Assembly: GCF_040807025.1 (NCBI RefSeq)
Contig: NC_090945.1
Location: forward strand, 51,027,588-51,091,587
Reading direction: 5' to 3'
DNA length: 64,000 nt
DNA from: Struthio camelus
Lineage: Eukaryota > Chordata > Aves > Struthioniformes > Struthionidae
The stretch's first letter is position 1; each line of letters begins with the position of its first letter. Shown here piece by piece: positions 1-11,400 of this stretch. Both the position numbers and the translations under genes were made by a program. The notes beneath the pieces are model-generated. The model was not told the origin of the DNA and did not search any database. It was given only the letters and a program-made list of their open reading frames with translations.

Positions 1-35
1 ACCAGGCTGAGCAGCTTCAGCCACATGATGCTCAT
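1..35 (-). CDS. ENPP6: Probable start of ENPP6 (signal peptide), cut by window edge
   Basis: Reading leftward from 35, an ATG opens MSIMWLKLLSLV and runs off the window. A second ATG at 26-24 (MWLKLLSLV) has A at -3 and is the better start by context; the first has C at -3. The residues are a short positive and hydrophobic stretch like the beginning of a signal peptide. From memory, mammalian ENPP6 also starts with an M-x-x-K-L hydrophobic leader. ENPP6 is a GPI-anchored choline-specific glycerophosphodiesterase. It is known to lie next to the IRF2 3' end in the same orientation, which fits this position and strand. Only about 12 codons are visible, so the call rests on synteny plus a leader-like sequence. 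Any other secreted protein, or a chance open frame, remains possible. Confidence 0.45.
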   Translation of the reverse strand, partial: MSIMWLKLLSL

Positions 36-2330
36 CAGCACAGCCCAGGAAAAGTTTTTCTGAGTGACGAGTTTTGGTGAGGGAGCTGCAGACCAATCGT
101 GGCAGGCGGCCCTGGGAAAAGCGGCCACCTGAGCCAAACGCTGAGGTTCTGCACGTTGCAAAGCCTTTCCAGTCTCCGGGAAACTGAGGTAGCTGCTTTT
201 GTTTTTAGCTGAATGGCTCCACTGCAGTCATGCTGGTAAAGGAAAACAGCAGTTTTTGAACCACGCTTTCGTTTTGGGTAGCTCATAAGCAGAAACCCGT
301 GGCTACTGGTGAAAGCTGTATGTTTTATCTGGCCATTGTGCATCTCTTAGTATCCCTTTCCTCAAAACAAAAGCACTGTACAGTTTTAATCGATATGAAA
401 CCAATGATGTTTTATAGCAATTATTCTAAAAGTATATATTTTAATAGAAAAGTGGTTTTGTCTAATTTTTTTGAGCCACTGCACTGGATGTTATAGGTTA
501 GGTATACTTTCAGGTAGACCCTCCTGCCATGGCTTGCCTTCACAGATGAAATATTTGTTCAAGTTGGCACTTCTAGATACAGCTGCTTGGAACTTCTTAT
601 AAAGAAAGGTTTTGTTTCTAATTTTTCAAGTGCTAATACAGTCTTTAGGATATGGCAGTCCCTGGAATAAGCCTAGGGAACTGTTTCTTTTCAGGTTTTG
701 GCCCACAGTTGTATGTGCCTAGAACTTTTTGATGTAATGGAAGAGGATTATAAAAACTCCAAGCCCTTGGTCTGAACATATATTATTCACGCTCTGTCAG
801 ACCCTTTTCTCAGTAGCGGATCCACCATCATAGTAACATATTCTTTAGCATGGTGTCTGAAACAGAGGGAAGCTGGTTGATAATGAGTGCTTTCGATAAC
901 TGTAGCAGCGGGTGTAGGGCTGGTTCCCTTCCAGGGGCTTGCTTGTAGTGGCCATTTCTATGTGCCAAGACCAATTCTCTGCTATTTTGGCTTTACACTG
1001 GGGAAGGGGATTGCAAACAACATGACAGTAGCGAAGACAAATATTATTAATGTGGTGGCGGTAGTGAAGAAGAGAGGCACTGGATCAAATATAAACAGTG
1101 ACCAGAAATGTAGATATGTATATATTTGGACACTGTATGAAGTAAAATGTACTATAGTTAAAACTACATGAGGAAATACTTTGTCCTTAAATGGTTCACA
1201 GTTGTACAAAGTATCTTCGTGTACTTCCCAAAGGTCAAGTGTGAGTCCAGAGCAAATATTTTCTGCTTGGATAAGGTGCCCTGCACCATTTGAGCTTAAC
1301 TACGAGTTCCCCGTTTGTCCAAAACTCCTGCTTGACAGGGGATCTGAAAGGACAGTGTTTAAAGGTTAAATAGCGGTAGCAAAACTCAACGTGAACCTTT
1401 AACGGCAGGGTACCTGTCGTGTCACTGAGGCCAGAGTTGCTCTGTGGCTTCATCCATGCCCTGTCAGAGTGCCAAAAACACAATTCCTGCGTAAACACTG
1501 CGGACTTTGATTAACAGCTCTTCAGGAGTCCACTTGCACAAGACTCCCTCCCGGTTACACAGGGAAAGTATAGCACTAACACGTTTTCCTGTTCCTTCAC
1601 ATGTCCATAAGCCTGAAACTCATCTCTGTGGTTCCTCTTTGGATAAACGCTCATTAAGTTTGGAAAGAAACCTGCCCGAGGAAAAGAGGGTGGGGAGTAG
1701 GGAGGGGGACCGTCTCTCAAGGTCTTCATATGGTGCACAATTACCATTACCATTTCAATAACAGCACCCAAGGCTGTGCCTGAGACCTTGACCCGGTTGC
1801 ATGAGGCACACGGCGTAAACATAAGGAAAGTCACTGGCTTTTATTTTTGAGAGATAAGGTGAAGGGTTTGGGAGGCACCGATCACATCACCAAGGAGAAA
1901 CGAGGCATATGGCGACGAGGCAGCCTCAGAAAGGTCACAGAGGCCGTTGAGCAAAGCTGAAGCCAGATCTTCCGATTTCCCTACCGATGCCTAAATATGG
2001 GGGCAGCACATGACTTTCTGAGCAAAGTGGCAACATCCCTGCCAATAGCATAGAGGCAAAAATAAAAACAAGCTTCCCAAACAGAGTTATCCTATGTCCC
2101 TCTCTCCTCTCCCCCTTTCAGAGATTTTGGCAATCCCAAAGAGGGTATCTGACTCTCAAGGTGGGGACATGGCTAAGCTGATATTTAAGAGAGAGCCAAA
2201 AACATTTTTGCTTTGACAAAGTAGTCGTTTCTGCCTGTGCAACTTGGAAGCAAGATGAAGGCACTGGAACAGAAGGTCAACTTAGCGCAGATCTAGGTCA
2301 ACAAGAGAAAAGCACAGGTAAGTGGTGAGA
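36..2330. other. Gene-free stretch, putative ENPP6 5' flank
   Basis: No exon with a recognisable protein, no CpG-dense patch and no recognised repeat is visible. If the minus-strand start at 1-35 is ENPP6, the 5' UTR and promoter should lie in the first part of this stretch. The frame upstream of that start is open for at least about 20 codons, so frame alone does not mark the 5' end. I could not identify a TATA box or initiator with confidence. Confidence 0.4.
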
Positions 2331-2636
2331 AGGGTCATACCAGTGTGGCCATTCTGGGTCAAACTAAAGATTCATCTGTAGCCCAGCAGCCTCTCTTGGA
2401 CAATGGCCAAAGCCAGACACTTAAGACAGTATCAAAACAGGGCAAGCACATAAGGACGTTTCTCCCAGATACTTTCCCAGCCTGCAACAATTCAGGGACT
2501 TTCTAAGCCAGAGATAGTGTCTTTGGATTTAATAATCCTCTGCTAGTGTCTCTTCCTTGAACTTGTTCAGTCATTCCTTAAGCCCTTGACATCCAAAGCA
2601 TCTTTCAGGAAATATTTTCACAATTAAGCTATATGA
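2331..2636 (-). mobile_element. Old CR1 LINE 3' fragment, minus orientation
   Basis: On the plus strand the segment reads as the reverse complement of a typical old CR1 3' end. It begins near GGCCATTCTGGGTC, continues through the 'cccagcagcctctcttggacaatggcc' region, and passes the AGCCCTTGAC-like section further in. These match the CR1 variants widespread in reptiles and birds, whose sense strand reads '...ggacctttggtctgacccagtatggc'. It is heavily diverged with no usable open frame. The right boundary is approximate. Confidence 0.7.
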
Positions 2637-4619
2637 TTTTCCAGTTCATGTTTGGATATAAGATTCGGAGGGGTCTTGAGCACTCACATGAGCAATTTCT
2701 CTCTTTCCTCTTCTGCCAGGTGAGCACAGCATTGCCCATCCCTGTCACACTCCACATGTCCGAGGGGCTGAGTCCATTGCCAGCTTCCAAGAAGCACTGA
2801 AGGTCTTGGATGAAGGTACCCCTGGAGTGGAATAGTAATATGGTGAACTGATTTGAACTTGTTCACTGGCTTTTGTGGAAAGATCTTGCGACCGGATGAG
2901 GGGAGGATGAAAAGGACTGGCCCACATGAGATGCGGCTGGCAAGCATACAGTGGCACATCAAGGCATCAGCAGTGCGGTTTACTGAAGCTCAACATACTG
3001 AATGCTTCTGATGGGATAAGCGCCTTGAAATCATATCCTACCATTAAAGAGTACAGCATGAAGTCCCTTTCCACCTGCAAACAGTCTCTAGTGCTCAAGA
3101 GCAGTCGCTAGTTTCTGTGACGCTACAAAATGGGGAGACAATGGCATACCTAAGCAATCCGAGCTGTTTTTGTGATTTCCAGGCCTAAAACCGTTTGTTC
3201 ACTTGTATTTTGAGCGTCACATTATTATTTTCCTCTGTAGTCAATCTACAACAGATTATCACGCGCTTTTGAATCAGATCTCTAACCAACTTAGTAGGGG
3301 CACTAAGGCCAAGCAGTGTCATCTTCCTCTCTCCTTGTGGGTCACTGTCAACACGTTGGGAGAAATGAGTCACTTGGTTTCCCGGCCTCATCCCCGCTGA
3401 CGCTAGATGTCAGCCCAAACACACAAGTGCTTCTGCTCTGAACTACAAACAGGTTTGTGCAAATCCCTCGACAAATTGCCTGGGCAAGTGTTCAACTCTG
3501 CTTACGATCTTGACCCCGAAGGGAAGGTGAGTCGTTATGACAATGTGCAAAGCGGCAGAGCTCGTTCCTCTAGCTTTTGCACACGACTTTGATGCTTCAG
3601 GTCTTAAATATCAACAGGACCCCTGAAAGAAAGGACCCACCTTCCCTCTTGCGCTTGCTGCACTTAAGGGCAGCTCTGCGTGCAGCGTAGTAGCAAAGGG
3701 CTGGACCTGACAGAAAAAAAGAGTAGGGTTTCACGTCTTTATACAAAGCCCCTGTGCAAGAACAGGTTTTTACACAAGCCGAAGGGAGCAAGATTTTACG
3801 GGGTGGGAACTCCCCTGTGAACTTCTGCTGTTGTGTCAGAAAGTGCTGGAAGGGGATTAACACGTCACAGGCAAGGTTAGCAGCAGTGTCCCCCCGCCAG
3901 CAGGCTGAGGCTGAAGTGGGGGGCCCCGGCCCCACCAGCAAACACTGAGGACTTCTGGGGCTTTCTGCTATTAAAACTGAAAACAACTATGACTTTTACC
4001 ACAAAGGAGCTACTAGCTGTGAGCTGTCGTGTGTGCAGCTCACACGACGGGGAAGGCTTGGCACTTTCGGTTTTGCTGTGAAGTGAAACTGCTGGCGGGG
4101 AAACAGGACTGACCAGAGCACTTTTTGTAAGGCGGATAATTTTAACTTGTAGTTAAAAGTTCAGTTAAGGTGTTGTCTCCTCATTGCATTCCTGTCTCAG
4201 AGGATTTAGCTCATAGACACTAATTACTATGGCTTGTGAGTTGACGGAAAGCCCTGTGAAGACAACAGAAGCTCCCTGGGAAAGAAAAAAACAGCATTTC
4301 CTCTTGTTTCCGCCCTGCCTGGGGACAAATGCAACTTCCCCTTCCCTTGTTTAGAAGACAGTCTTCCTCCTGCGTTTTCCCCTCCTTCTCCACAAGCTCC
4401 GGCTGAGGTGGGCCCCCGCCACCGGCCAGCCTGGCAGGGCTTTCAGGCTGCAAGGGCGGGCAGCCCTGGTGGAAGCCGGGCATTTCCAGTTTTCCGGGTT
4501 TGTTGGAGGTTATCAGCGAACACCTGCTCCCACTTCTCTACTCCTGCATATTGGCCTGCCCCCCCCTTTCTTTTTTTTTTGTTTTTTAATCATTTTCTTC
4601 GCTTGCACATATGGAGGCC
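2637..4619. other. Gene-free stretch
   Basis: I see nothing I can name here. No recognised repeat or protein-like exon was found, and short open frames match no family I know. Base composition becomes more GC-rich toward the right end, leading into the CpG-dense patch. Confidence 0.5.
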
Positions 4620-6340
4620 TTTAGTCGAAATGCTGGCTTCTCCTTGCGCGGGCCCCCAGGGGCGCTGGGCAGCGAGGTAGGGTGCGGAGGGTGCCCAGGG
4701 CAGAGCCGGCGGCTCCGCACTGTGGCTGCGGCGTGTTTCCCATGCAGCCTCTTGGAAGCGGTCCAGCTGTGTTTGTGGGACGCTGCCTGGCCCGGGCAGC
4801 CCTCGCCGTGGCGAGGATACTGTTTCTGAATCCCAGCCGGCTCACGCGGAAAGGGCTGGGGCGTCCTTGCCCCCGGTGCCGCCCGTCCCTGGATTAATTT
4901 GCCGTCAGCGGAGACCGAGCTCTGCGCCCGGCGGGACCAGCTCCCCGGCCTGGCCCCGGCTTCGGGCCAGCGCCGCCCCGGCAGCACCGACCCCGCTGCC
5001 GCCCTTAGCCTTTCCCGGGGGCTGGCGGGTTTGGGAGGCAGGCAGTTTTTAAAAACGCCTCTGCGCTGCGGCGAAGGGTCTTTCGGCGAGGCGAACGCCA
5101 ACAAGACTGGCCGAGAGCGGTCACCGTTTTGCCCCGGCGCGGCATCCCACGACCCGTGGCCCGTTCGGTCGGCCGAGCCGTTTCGTTTCGTTATACAGTT
5201 GTCGTTGCCTGCACCACTTCCTTAAAGAGCACTTAGGTGAGCAGTGGATACGGTTTGTTCTTGTTTACCCGGGGGAAGAGAGAGACCGGCAGCTCAGGCG
5301 AGCGCGCCCGCCGCTTGGGGCGGCCATGCGCACGGGCGCAGGGCCCGCTAATCTCTGAGGCCGGCGGGCAGCAGCGCCGAGGCCCGCGCGCACGGCGGGC
5401 GGCCGACGTTAAACGGCGCACCTCATGCCGGCCCGGGAGGGGTGCTTGAATTTCAGTGACTCGACATCATGCCTTTCGCTGGTATTTATTTATTCCTGTA
5501 TTTATTCTCCCCCCCCACACACACCCGCCCTTTGCTTTTCGCTGCCTGGCTCCTGGCTCGGATCCGAGCAACGCTTCATTACCCAACAGCCGTTGCTGTG
5601 GCCGCGAAAGGGGAAGCAGCAAACTGAACCGCGCAGGGCTCCCGGGACCCACCGCCGCCTCCCCGGTTGGGTGGCCGCGGGGCCGGCGGGCGCCCGGCAT
5701 CCCTGTGCTCGGGCGCAGGCACCCGCCACCCGGGAAATGCCACCGGCCCGGGAGAAACGCTCCAGTGCAAAGGCGGTAAATATTGGAAATGTGGGGGAAT
5801 GTGCAACTTTCTGCTATAGAAGCAGAGACGAGTGTTAGAAAGTGGGAAAGCGGAGCGGCGGCGATCGCTACCCTGACCCCCCGGCTGGAAGCGCGAGCCG
5901 GCGGCGTGGCACGACCTGTTCAACGCGGAGGTTGCAACCACATCCCTACAGCGGCTTTAGCTTGCTCTGCCCTGAGCGGCCAAGTGCGTAATACCAAACC
6001 TTATATAACGATGCCGCCGCCTTGACAAGCGCCTTGTTGAGCGTGCAGCTGCAGGAGAGGCACCGCCAGGCTGCAAAGGAAACGCCTGGAATAGAGTTTT
6101 GTACTGAATTTTGTCCCGTCAGGATGGGTAGCTGCAAACATCCGCAGCCCAAAAGCTCTCTGTGCACACGCAAGTCAAGAGCAAAACCCAGCAATGCATG
6201 GAGGAGCAGGCTTTCCTGCAGAGGGGTCCCAGACTTCTTGCTGGTTTTTCCCGTGCGTGTGCTGTGCGCACGGTCTGGCTGGCCGGTGCACCCCAGCCCC
6301 GCAGGCGGCAGCCCCCCTGCGCAGGTGCGGCAGGACCTGA
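4620..6340. promoter_or_regulatory. CpG-dense patch (candidate CpG island)
   Basis: Many CG dinucleotides and GC-box-like stretches are visible, densest from about 4650 to 5420 and 5590 to 5980, in contrast to flanking AT-richer DNA. The open frames inside are long because GC-rich DNA lacks stop codons, and they resemble no protein family. A CTTATATAACG stretch near 5999-6009 is TATA-like. In birds such patches usually mark promoters, so an unannotated non-coding transcript or a distal regulatory element is possible. No transcript can be shown from sequence alone. Confidence 0.55.
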
Positions 6341-7750
6341 CCCACAATGAAGCATCTCTCAGCCTCTAGACCAGCCTTGGACGGGCGGGGATTAGACGGC
6401 CGCTTGCTGTGGCTCTGCGAGTTACTGCACCACGAACGCTGGCACACGCGCCCGAACTGCAAAACAGCTGGTGTGCTCGAAGCGGGCTGTATTTTGGGGT
6501 AGCGTGTTGCCATCCCAGATTCCCTATGACCTGTCCCGATACGGACCTGTATGTTAGCACGTTAAACATAGCAAACAGCTGACGGGGTTAAGTGACGCCC
6601 ATCAGCTATTGGGCATGCAATTTTAAGTAACAAAGTCACGTACAGAGTGTACTGGAGTCTGCTCATAGATAACTCCCGTACAGAAAAGGGGATTTCCAGT
6701 CGGGTACATCCACTCTAGCAAGGTGCAAGGTTGCATCACCCACCTACGGTTTTACTCAGGCCCCTGGCAGGGAAGCTGTGCGTGGTGCTGGCGCCGCCGA
6801 GGAAGCCACCAGTTGCAGAGGTTTGTGTCACACACCAGCACATCTTGTCAGCTTCCTGCCCGTCAAACCACGCTGGTAACCAAATGCTGACCTGCCCCGG
6901 CAGCGGGAAGCACCTTGGCATTGCGGATCCATCTAGATGCCATAGCGTGCCACACGTGTGCAGCCACCCTGCGGGAACGGCCTCTGCTCCCCCCTACTGC
7001 CGTGCTAGAGACTAAAGTTAAAACCAGGCAAGGCAGATCCTCGAGGGCTAGCGGGGGTTATGCACGCAGGCGAGGACTTCCTGCTGGGGTAACTGTGGAA
7101 ATTGCCACCCGCAGTTGCCTGTGCCTGTGCCTGTGTTGTCCCTCTGCTACTGGGGATACTGGAGCAGGAGCAACGGGGACAGCTGGGATCTCTCAGGTAC
7201 CCAAGTTCACTGTTAGGGGTATGCTTTTAACCTGGCATCAGTGATAGCTTAAATTCAGCATACTGTGGACTGTGCTGGTGGGGGGGGGATATGTGGCCTG
7301 CTCTGCTGCTGCCTCAGTTGTAGCAGAGGTGCAGGAAGAAGGACTGGTCACTTAAATCAGTGCGGCTAAATGAGCTCGTACTCGTTTGCCAGAGCCCTTC
7401 GTTTCTCCTGGTATGTTCATTTTGATTGTACTCTCTTCCGTAAAACTACATAGTTCTCCTCTCTTGGTGGCTTTACACTCTCTGAATAGCTCTAGCATAT
7501 TTCCCATCCCTAATTTTACGTTTGCTTGCTTGCTTCTCGAGTCAGTTCTTCCAGTGTTTCTTAAATCCCTTCCAGTTTCCCACCATCTGTTCAATACCAA
7601 AGCGAACGCAGCATTCGAAGTGTAATACTCCACTCTGACACAGGGAAGGGAGCCATGTGCATCTGAAGCTTAGGGCTTCCCCAGCCAAATAACATCAACA
7701 TAAACACGCTCATCTTTGTGCCTCTAGTCATTGCACCTTTCTTCTTATGC
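6341..7750. other. Gene-free stretch with minor simple repeats
   Basis: No gene recognised. A short hexamer repeat (TGTGCC-like, three copies) lies at about 7117-7135 and a run of about nine or ten G at 7279-7288. The right part is AT-rich and similar in texture to the repeat-bearing block that follows. Confidence 0.5.
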
Positions 7751-8470
7751 CTTTAATATACAAAAAGCATGCAAGATTTCCGCTGGTGAGCTTTTTTAGA
7801 CCTCCTTTTTTTGTTGTTTTTGACTTCTTCCCAGAATCCAGGGCTTGGACCAGCAGAAATCTCACTCCTCTTGAGTTAGACATCCTTCATGGGCTGTAGC
7901 CCATGAAGGCCAACCCTCAGACCTAAGCTAACTGCTCTTTGTGCCATCTATGATCTCTGCAGCATGATGACTGGTTTTGAATAGTGCTTCTGTGCCCTGC
8001 ATTTCCTTAATTGCAAAATTACTTCATGGCATCAGACAAAAATACCCTGAAATTTATCTTTGACCTCTGTGGCTCAAAAAAAACCTAGACAGACCTTTCA
8101 GTTGTTCAGGACTCAGCTGGAGTCCTGGCTTGTCGCAGCTGGTCTTTACTTTGCTTTCGGAGTACCATGAGAAGCTGCATCCCTTATGAAATCCTGAGCT
8201 GTGCATGTCTCCTAGCAAGCCATTGTTTTGATGCATCATCAATAAAGTTTTGCTATTCCTAGATGTTCATAAAGTAACATCCACAAAAATCAAACCAGCT
8301 AATTTTACTCCTCACCATTAATCCCCAGAAACTGGGGAAACCACATGTTTTCTTTAATCATACAGAAATAATTCTCACTAAGCCCTCTTCCTACGTTTCT
8401 AATATACGAAAAGCACATAAGATTTCCATTGGTGAGCTTTTAGACCTTTTCTTCTTGACATCTCCCATTA
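7750..8470. repeat. Diverged direct repeat pair, period about 643 bp
   Basis: The segments at about 7752-7836 and 8394-8468 are clearly related. Both contain (C/T)TAATATAC, AAAAGCA, AAGATTTCC, TTGGTGAGCTTTT or CTGGTGAGCTTTT, AGACC, and then a T-rich tail ending in TCTCCCA or TCTTCCCA. The sequence between them includes a perfect 12-bp inverted repeat. This could be a segmental tandem duplication or two copies of an old repeat family that I cannot name. No coding potential is evident. Confidence 0.6.
7884..7909. repeat. Perfect inverted repeat, 12-bp arms, 2-bp loop
   Basis: The left arm CCTTCATGGGCT and right arm AGCCCATGAAGG are exact reverse complements separated by GT. The structure could form a hairpin or cruciform. 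It lies between the two copies of the direct repeat. Function is unknown. Confidence 0.85.
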
Positions 8471-11400
8471 TGCATCTTCACACCCAAAACAATACAGTCT
8501 GTTATCAGGTACACGATTTACAAATCAGTTTTTTTCTGGGAAGGTGATGCACAAACCTTCAGACTTCACTGCCATTCACATCAGTTAGGTAATCCTCCCA
8601 GCTTATCAATGAGTATCTTCCACCACTCCAACTTTCAAAATACAGAGTCAGCTTTTGCCACATCTTCCAGCAGGGCAAGACAAAACTGTCAAAGACAGTA
8701 ACTTGAAGCAGTCCCTTCAACACACACAAAGCTGAAGCCCAAAATTCTACTTTTCTGATATTCTTTTGATTCATAGTCGTTGCAGGGACAGGCAGGAGTC
8801 TCTGTAAATGCCATTTACTGTTACATCTAATTTATTTCATAGCAAATTAAATCCTGAGTATTAGATAGTCCTTCCCTCTAAAGGCAATGTTGATTCTCAA
8901 GCCTGTCCCTCACTTCGTCAAAGAGCTTTCCCCACTTTGTTACTTGATACATCTCATTTTCCTTTGAGATAGGTCACTTCCCAGCCCTGTTAGGGTTAAC
9001 TTTGGTTAAACCCTTTTCCCAGGAAAATTTCATCGTGATTCTCTGGCACTGTCCAGAACACAGATGCTCCTGTTTAAGCAGCTCACACGATATTATCAGC
9101 AGTGTGTTTTAACACCAAAAAATTGCTGAATGACGACAAGCCTGAAAAGGATTGGTGAGATGCGCTGGCAGGGCAAAGGATTTTTCTGTTACGTTGTTTT
9201 TAGTGTAACTGTTCTGGTCGCACAGCTGTAGATCTCCTAATGAGGCTTCTTTTCTCACCACTAAGGTCATAAAAAAGAGTATCAGTCAGAATAATGGAAG
9301 AAAGATAAGAGGTATGTCACAGAGCAGGGTCTCAGAAGTTTACTCTATCTTCAAGTGAACTTTTTCATTTGGTTCATTAATAATTTGAACTCACGTTCAA
9401 ATTTTGCCCTCTTCTCCTCGTGCTTCCTCCTGGTTTTAGCTCTGCAAATGAAAGTTGATGAGGATAGGTGTGAACATCAGACTCTTTCTTTGTTCCAGAT
9501 ATAACTTAACATGTAGGTGGGGAAGGGACCAGGGCTGAACTGCTTCTCTTTTAGTTTCTATAAACAACCTGAACATCTTGCAGCTGTCAGAGTGGGCCAT
9601 AATGTCTCATAAACCACCTGTGAATCTTTATATGTTGGTGAATATAAAAGCTACACGAAACAGGCCGTGTCTGAGAGCTGTGCTCGTTAAACCATCTGAT
9701 AGCCAATGTCCAATTCAAATTGCAATTTTTCCAACTGAATACTGTTTTAGGTGTATGTCGATGAATCATTGGATAGTCTCATGCTCATATTGTGAAAACA
9801 GGTACTTAAAGATTAATTTCTCTTGATGACATTCCTTACAAGAGTGACCTTAATGTTCCTTGACCTTCTGGCAAATGCAAAGCATACCGGCTTACTGTAA
9901 CACAAGTCCTAAAACTTTAGAAACGGATAACTTGGTTTTCTGTGAAAGCACATCCTGCTCCACAGGAGAGGAGGCTAATTTCCCTTCCGCTCTCGCAGGT
10001 GTTTCTTTAACACCTTGGAGCGGCTCCTTGTCCTTTCAAGTGCCAACAGCACCCTCAGGGCAGCGCAGCTCTCACCCAAGGAGGAACGTGTCCTGGGCAC
10101 AGCAAGCTGACAGGCAGCAGCCGATCATCTCAAAACCAATGTAAAGCATCATCAGCTGTGGAGTTTTTATGCATTAAGCTTGATCTCGTCAGCCGGCCTG
10201 CCCAGCACACAGCAACTACATTTCTCCTTAGCACAACAGATCTGAAACCTTTAGTCTGAAGTCTTAGAAACGGTGAAAACGTTTCGTGGTGAAGGAAAAC
10301 GAAAGTGCCTCCTCTTCAGCATGGCCGTATGTGTTTCTTCCTCCGCAGTCGTCCCCCAGCCCCCTCGCACCTCGTCGAGGTGCTTCCCGTCCGATGCCAC
10401 CAGCGCCCGCCAGCCCCACCACCAGCTGCGCGATGGCCAGCGCCAGGGGATGGGCTGTCACTGCTAGGACTGCCTCTCCTCATCTCTGCCACCCGAGCCG
10501 TCCCCTGATCCAGCGCTCCAGAGGGTGATATATTGACAGGGGAGGCCCATTTGTCCAAATCCCTTTTGTCACAGAGCTCAGAGCAGGGCCGGTCCCAGGA
10601 TTTCTTCGTACCCTGCTGTTGCAGGCAGCAGTTTTCAATTTCAGACTACTGGTGAAGCTAAGGCACCGCAGTACATTTCCTGGCATGGCCTGCAATGTCT
10701 GTCGCAACCAATTAGAAACAATTATTCAGTTTGCATTTTGTTGGGCAATGTTCTTGAATGTTAGTCATTGTTGGCTTAAGCTGAGTCATAAAATCCACTG
10801 CTTCACAGTGGGTCTCGGGCAGCAGGACAGATGAGCAGGGCTCTGCTGTAGCTGAATACCGATTTTAAATGGCAAGCGGTTCTCAGGGTCTGAGCTTCTT
10901 GATACTTGGGGAAATCGGAATAAGTCTCCTTAAATTATCACTGATGTTTTATGGCATAAAGCCAGTGAAAATGAGACTGGCAGCAGCCCTTCAGTTGGTT
11001 TCCTCCCGTGAGCGGGGCTTGTTGAACTATGGGCACAGCGTACGCAGGATCGGACAAACAACTCTGCAAAGCCCCAGGGTACTGCCTTGTATGCATACAG
11101 GGGAGACTGGGAGCTTGGGCTCAAACCAAGAAAGCTATTTTTAAACCAGCTCTGTTGCATAATGTAATACGCGATTAAATTGCATCATGGTTGCTGTTTG
11201 CTTACACTGAAACTGCAAGAGGCCGGATGGGTTGGAGCCAAGGATAGTCGGGGAAGAAAGGTCATGCTGCCGCAGCCCTGGTCCCCAGGCACCGCCACAG
11301 CCCGCCTGCCCCAGCTCCCCGCCAGCACCTCGGGGCTAAACGGCAGCTTTAGCACGGGCCCCCTGAGCTTTAACAGCAAAGTGTTCCACTGAGTGTTTCA

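Noticed and set aside
4586-5838. Several long overlapping open frames (up to 172 aa) on both strands
   Set aside because: They lie in the CpG-dense block, where stop codons are rare. Their residues are dominated by Pro, Ala, Gly and Arg and resemble no protein family.
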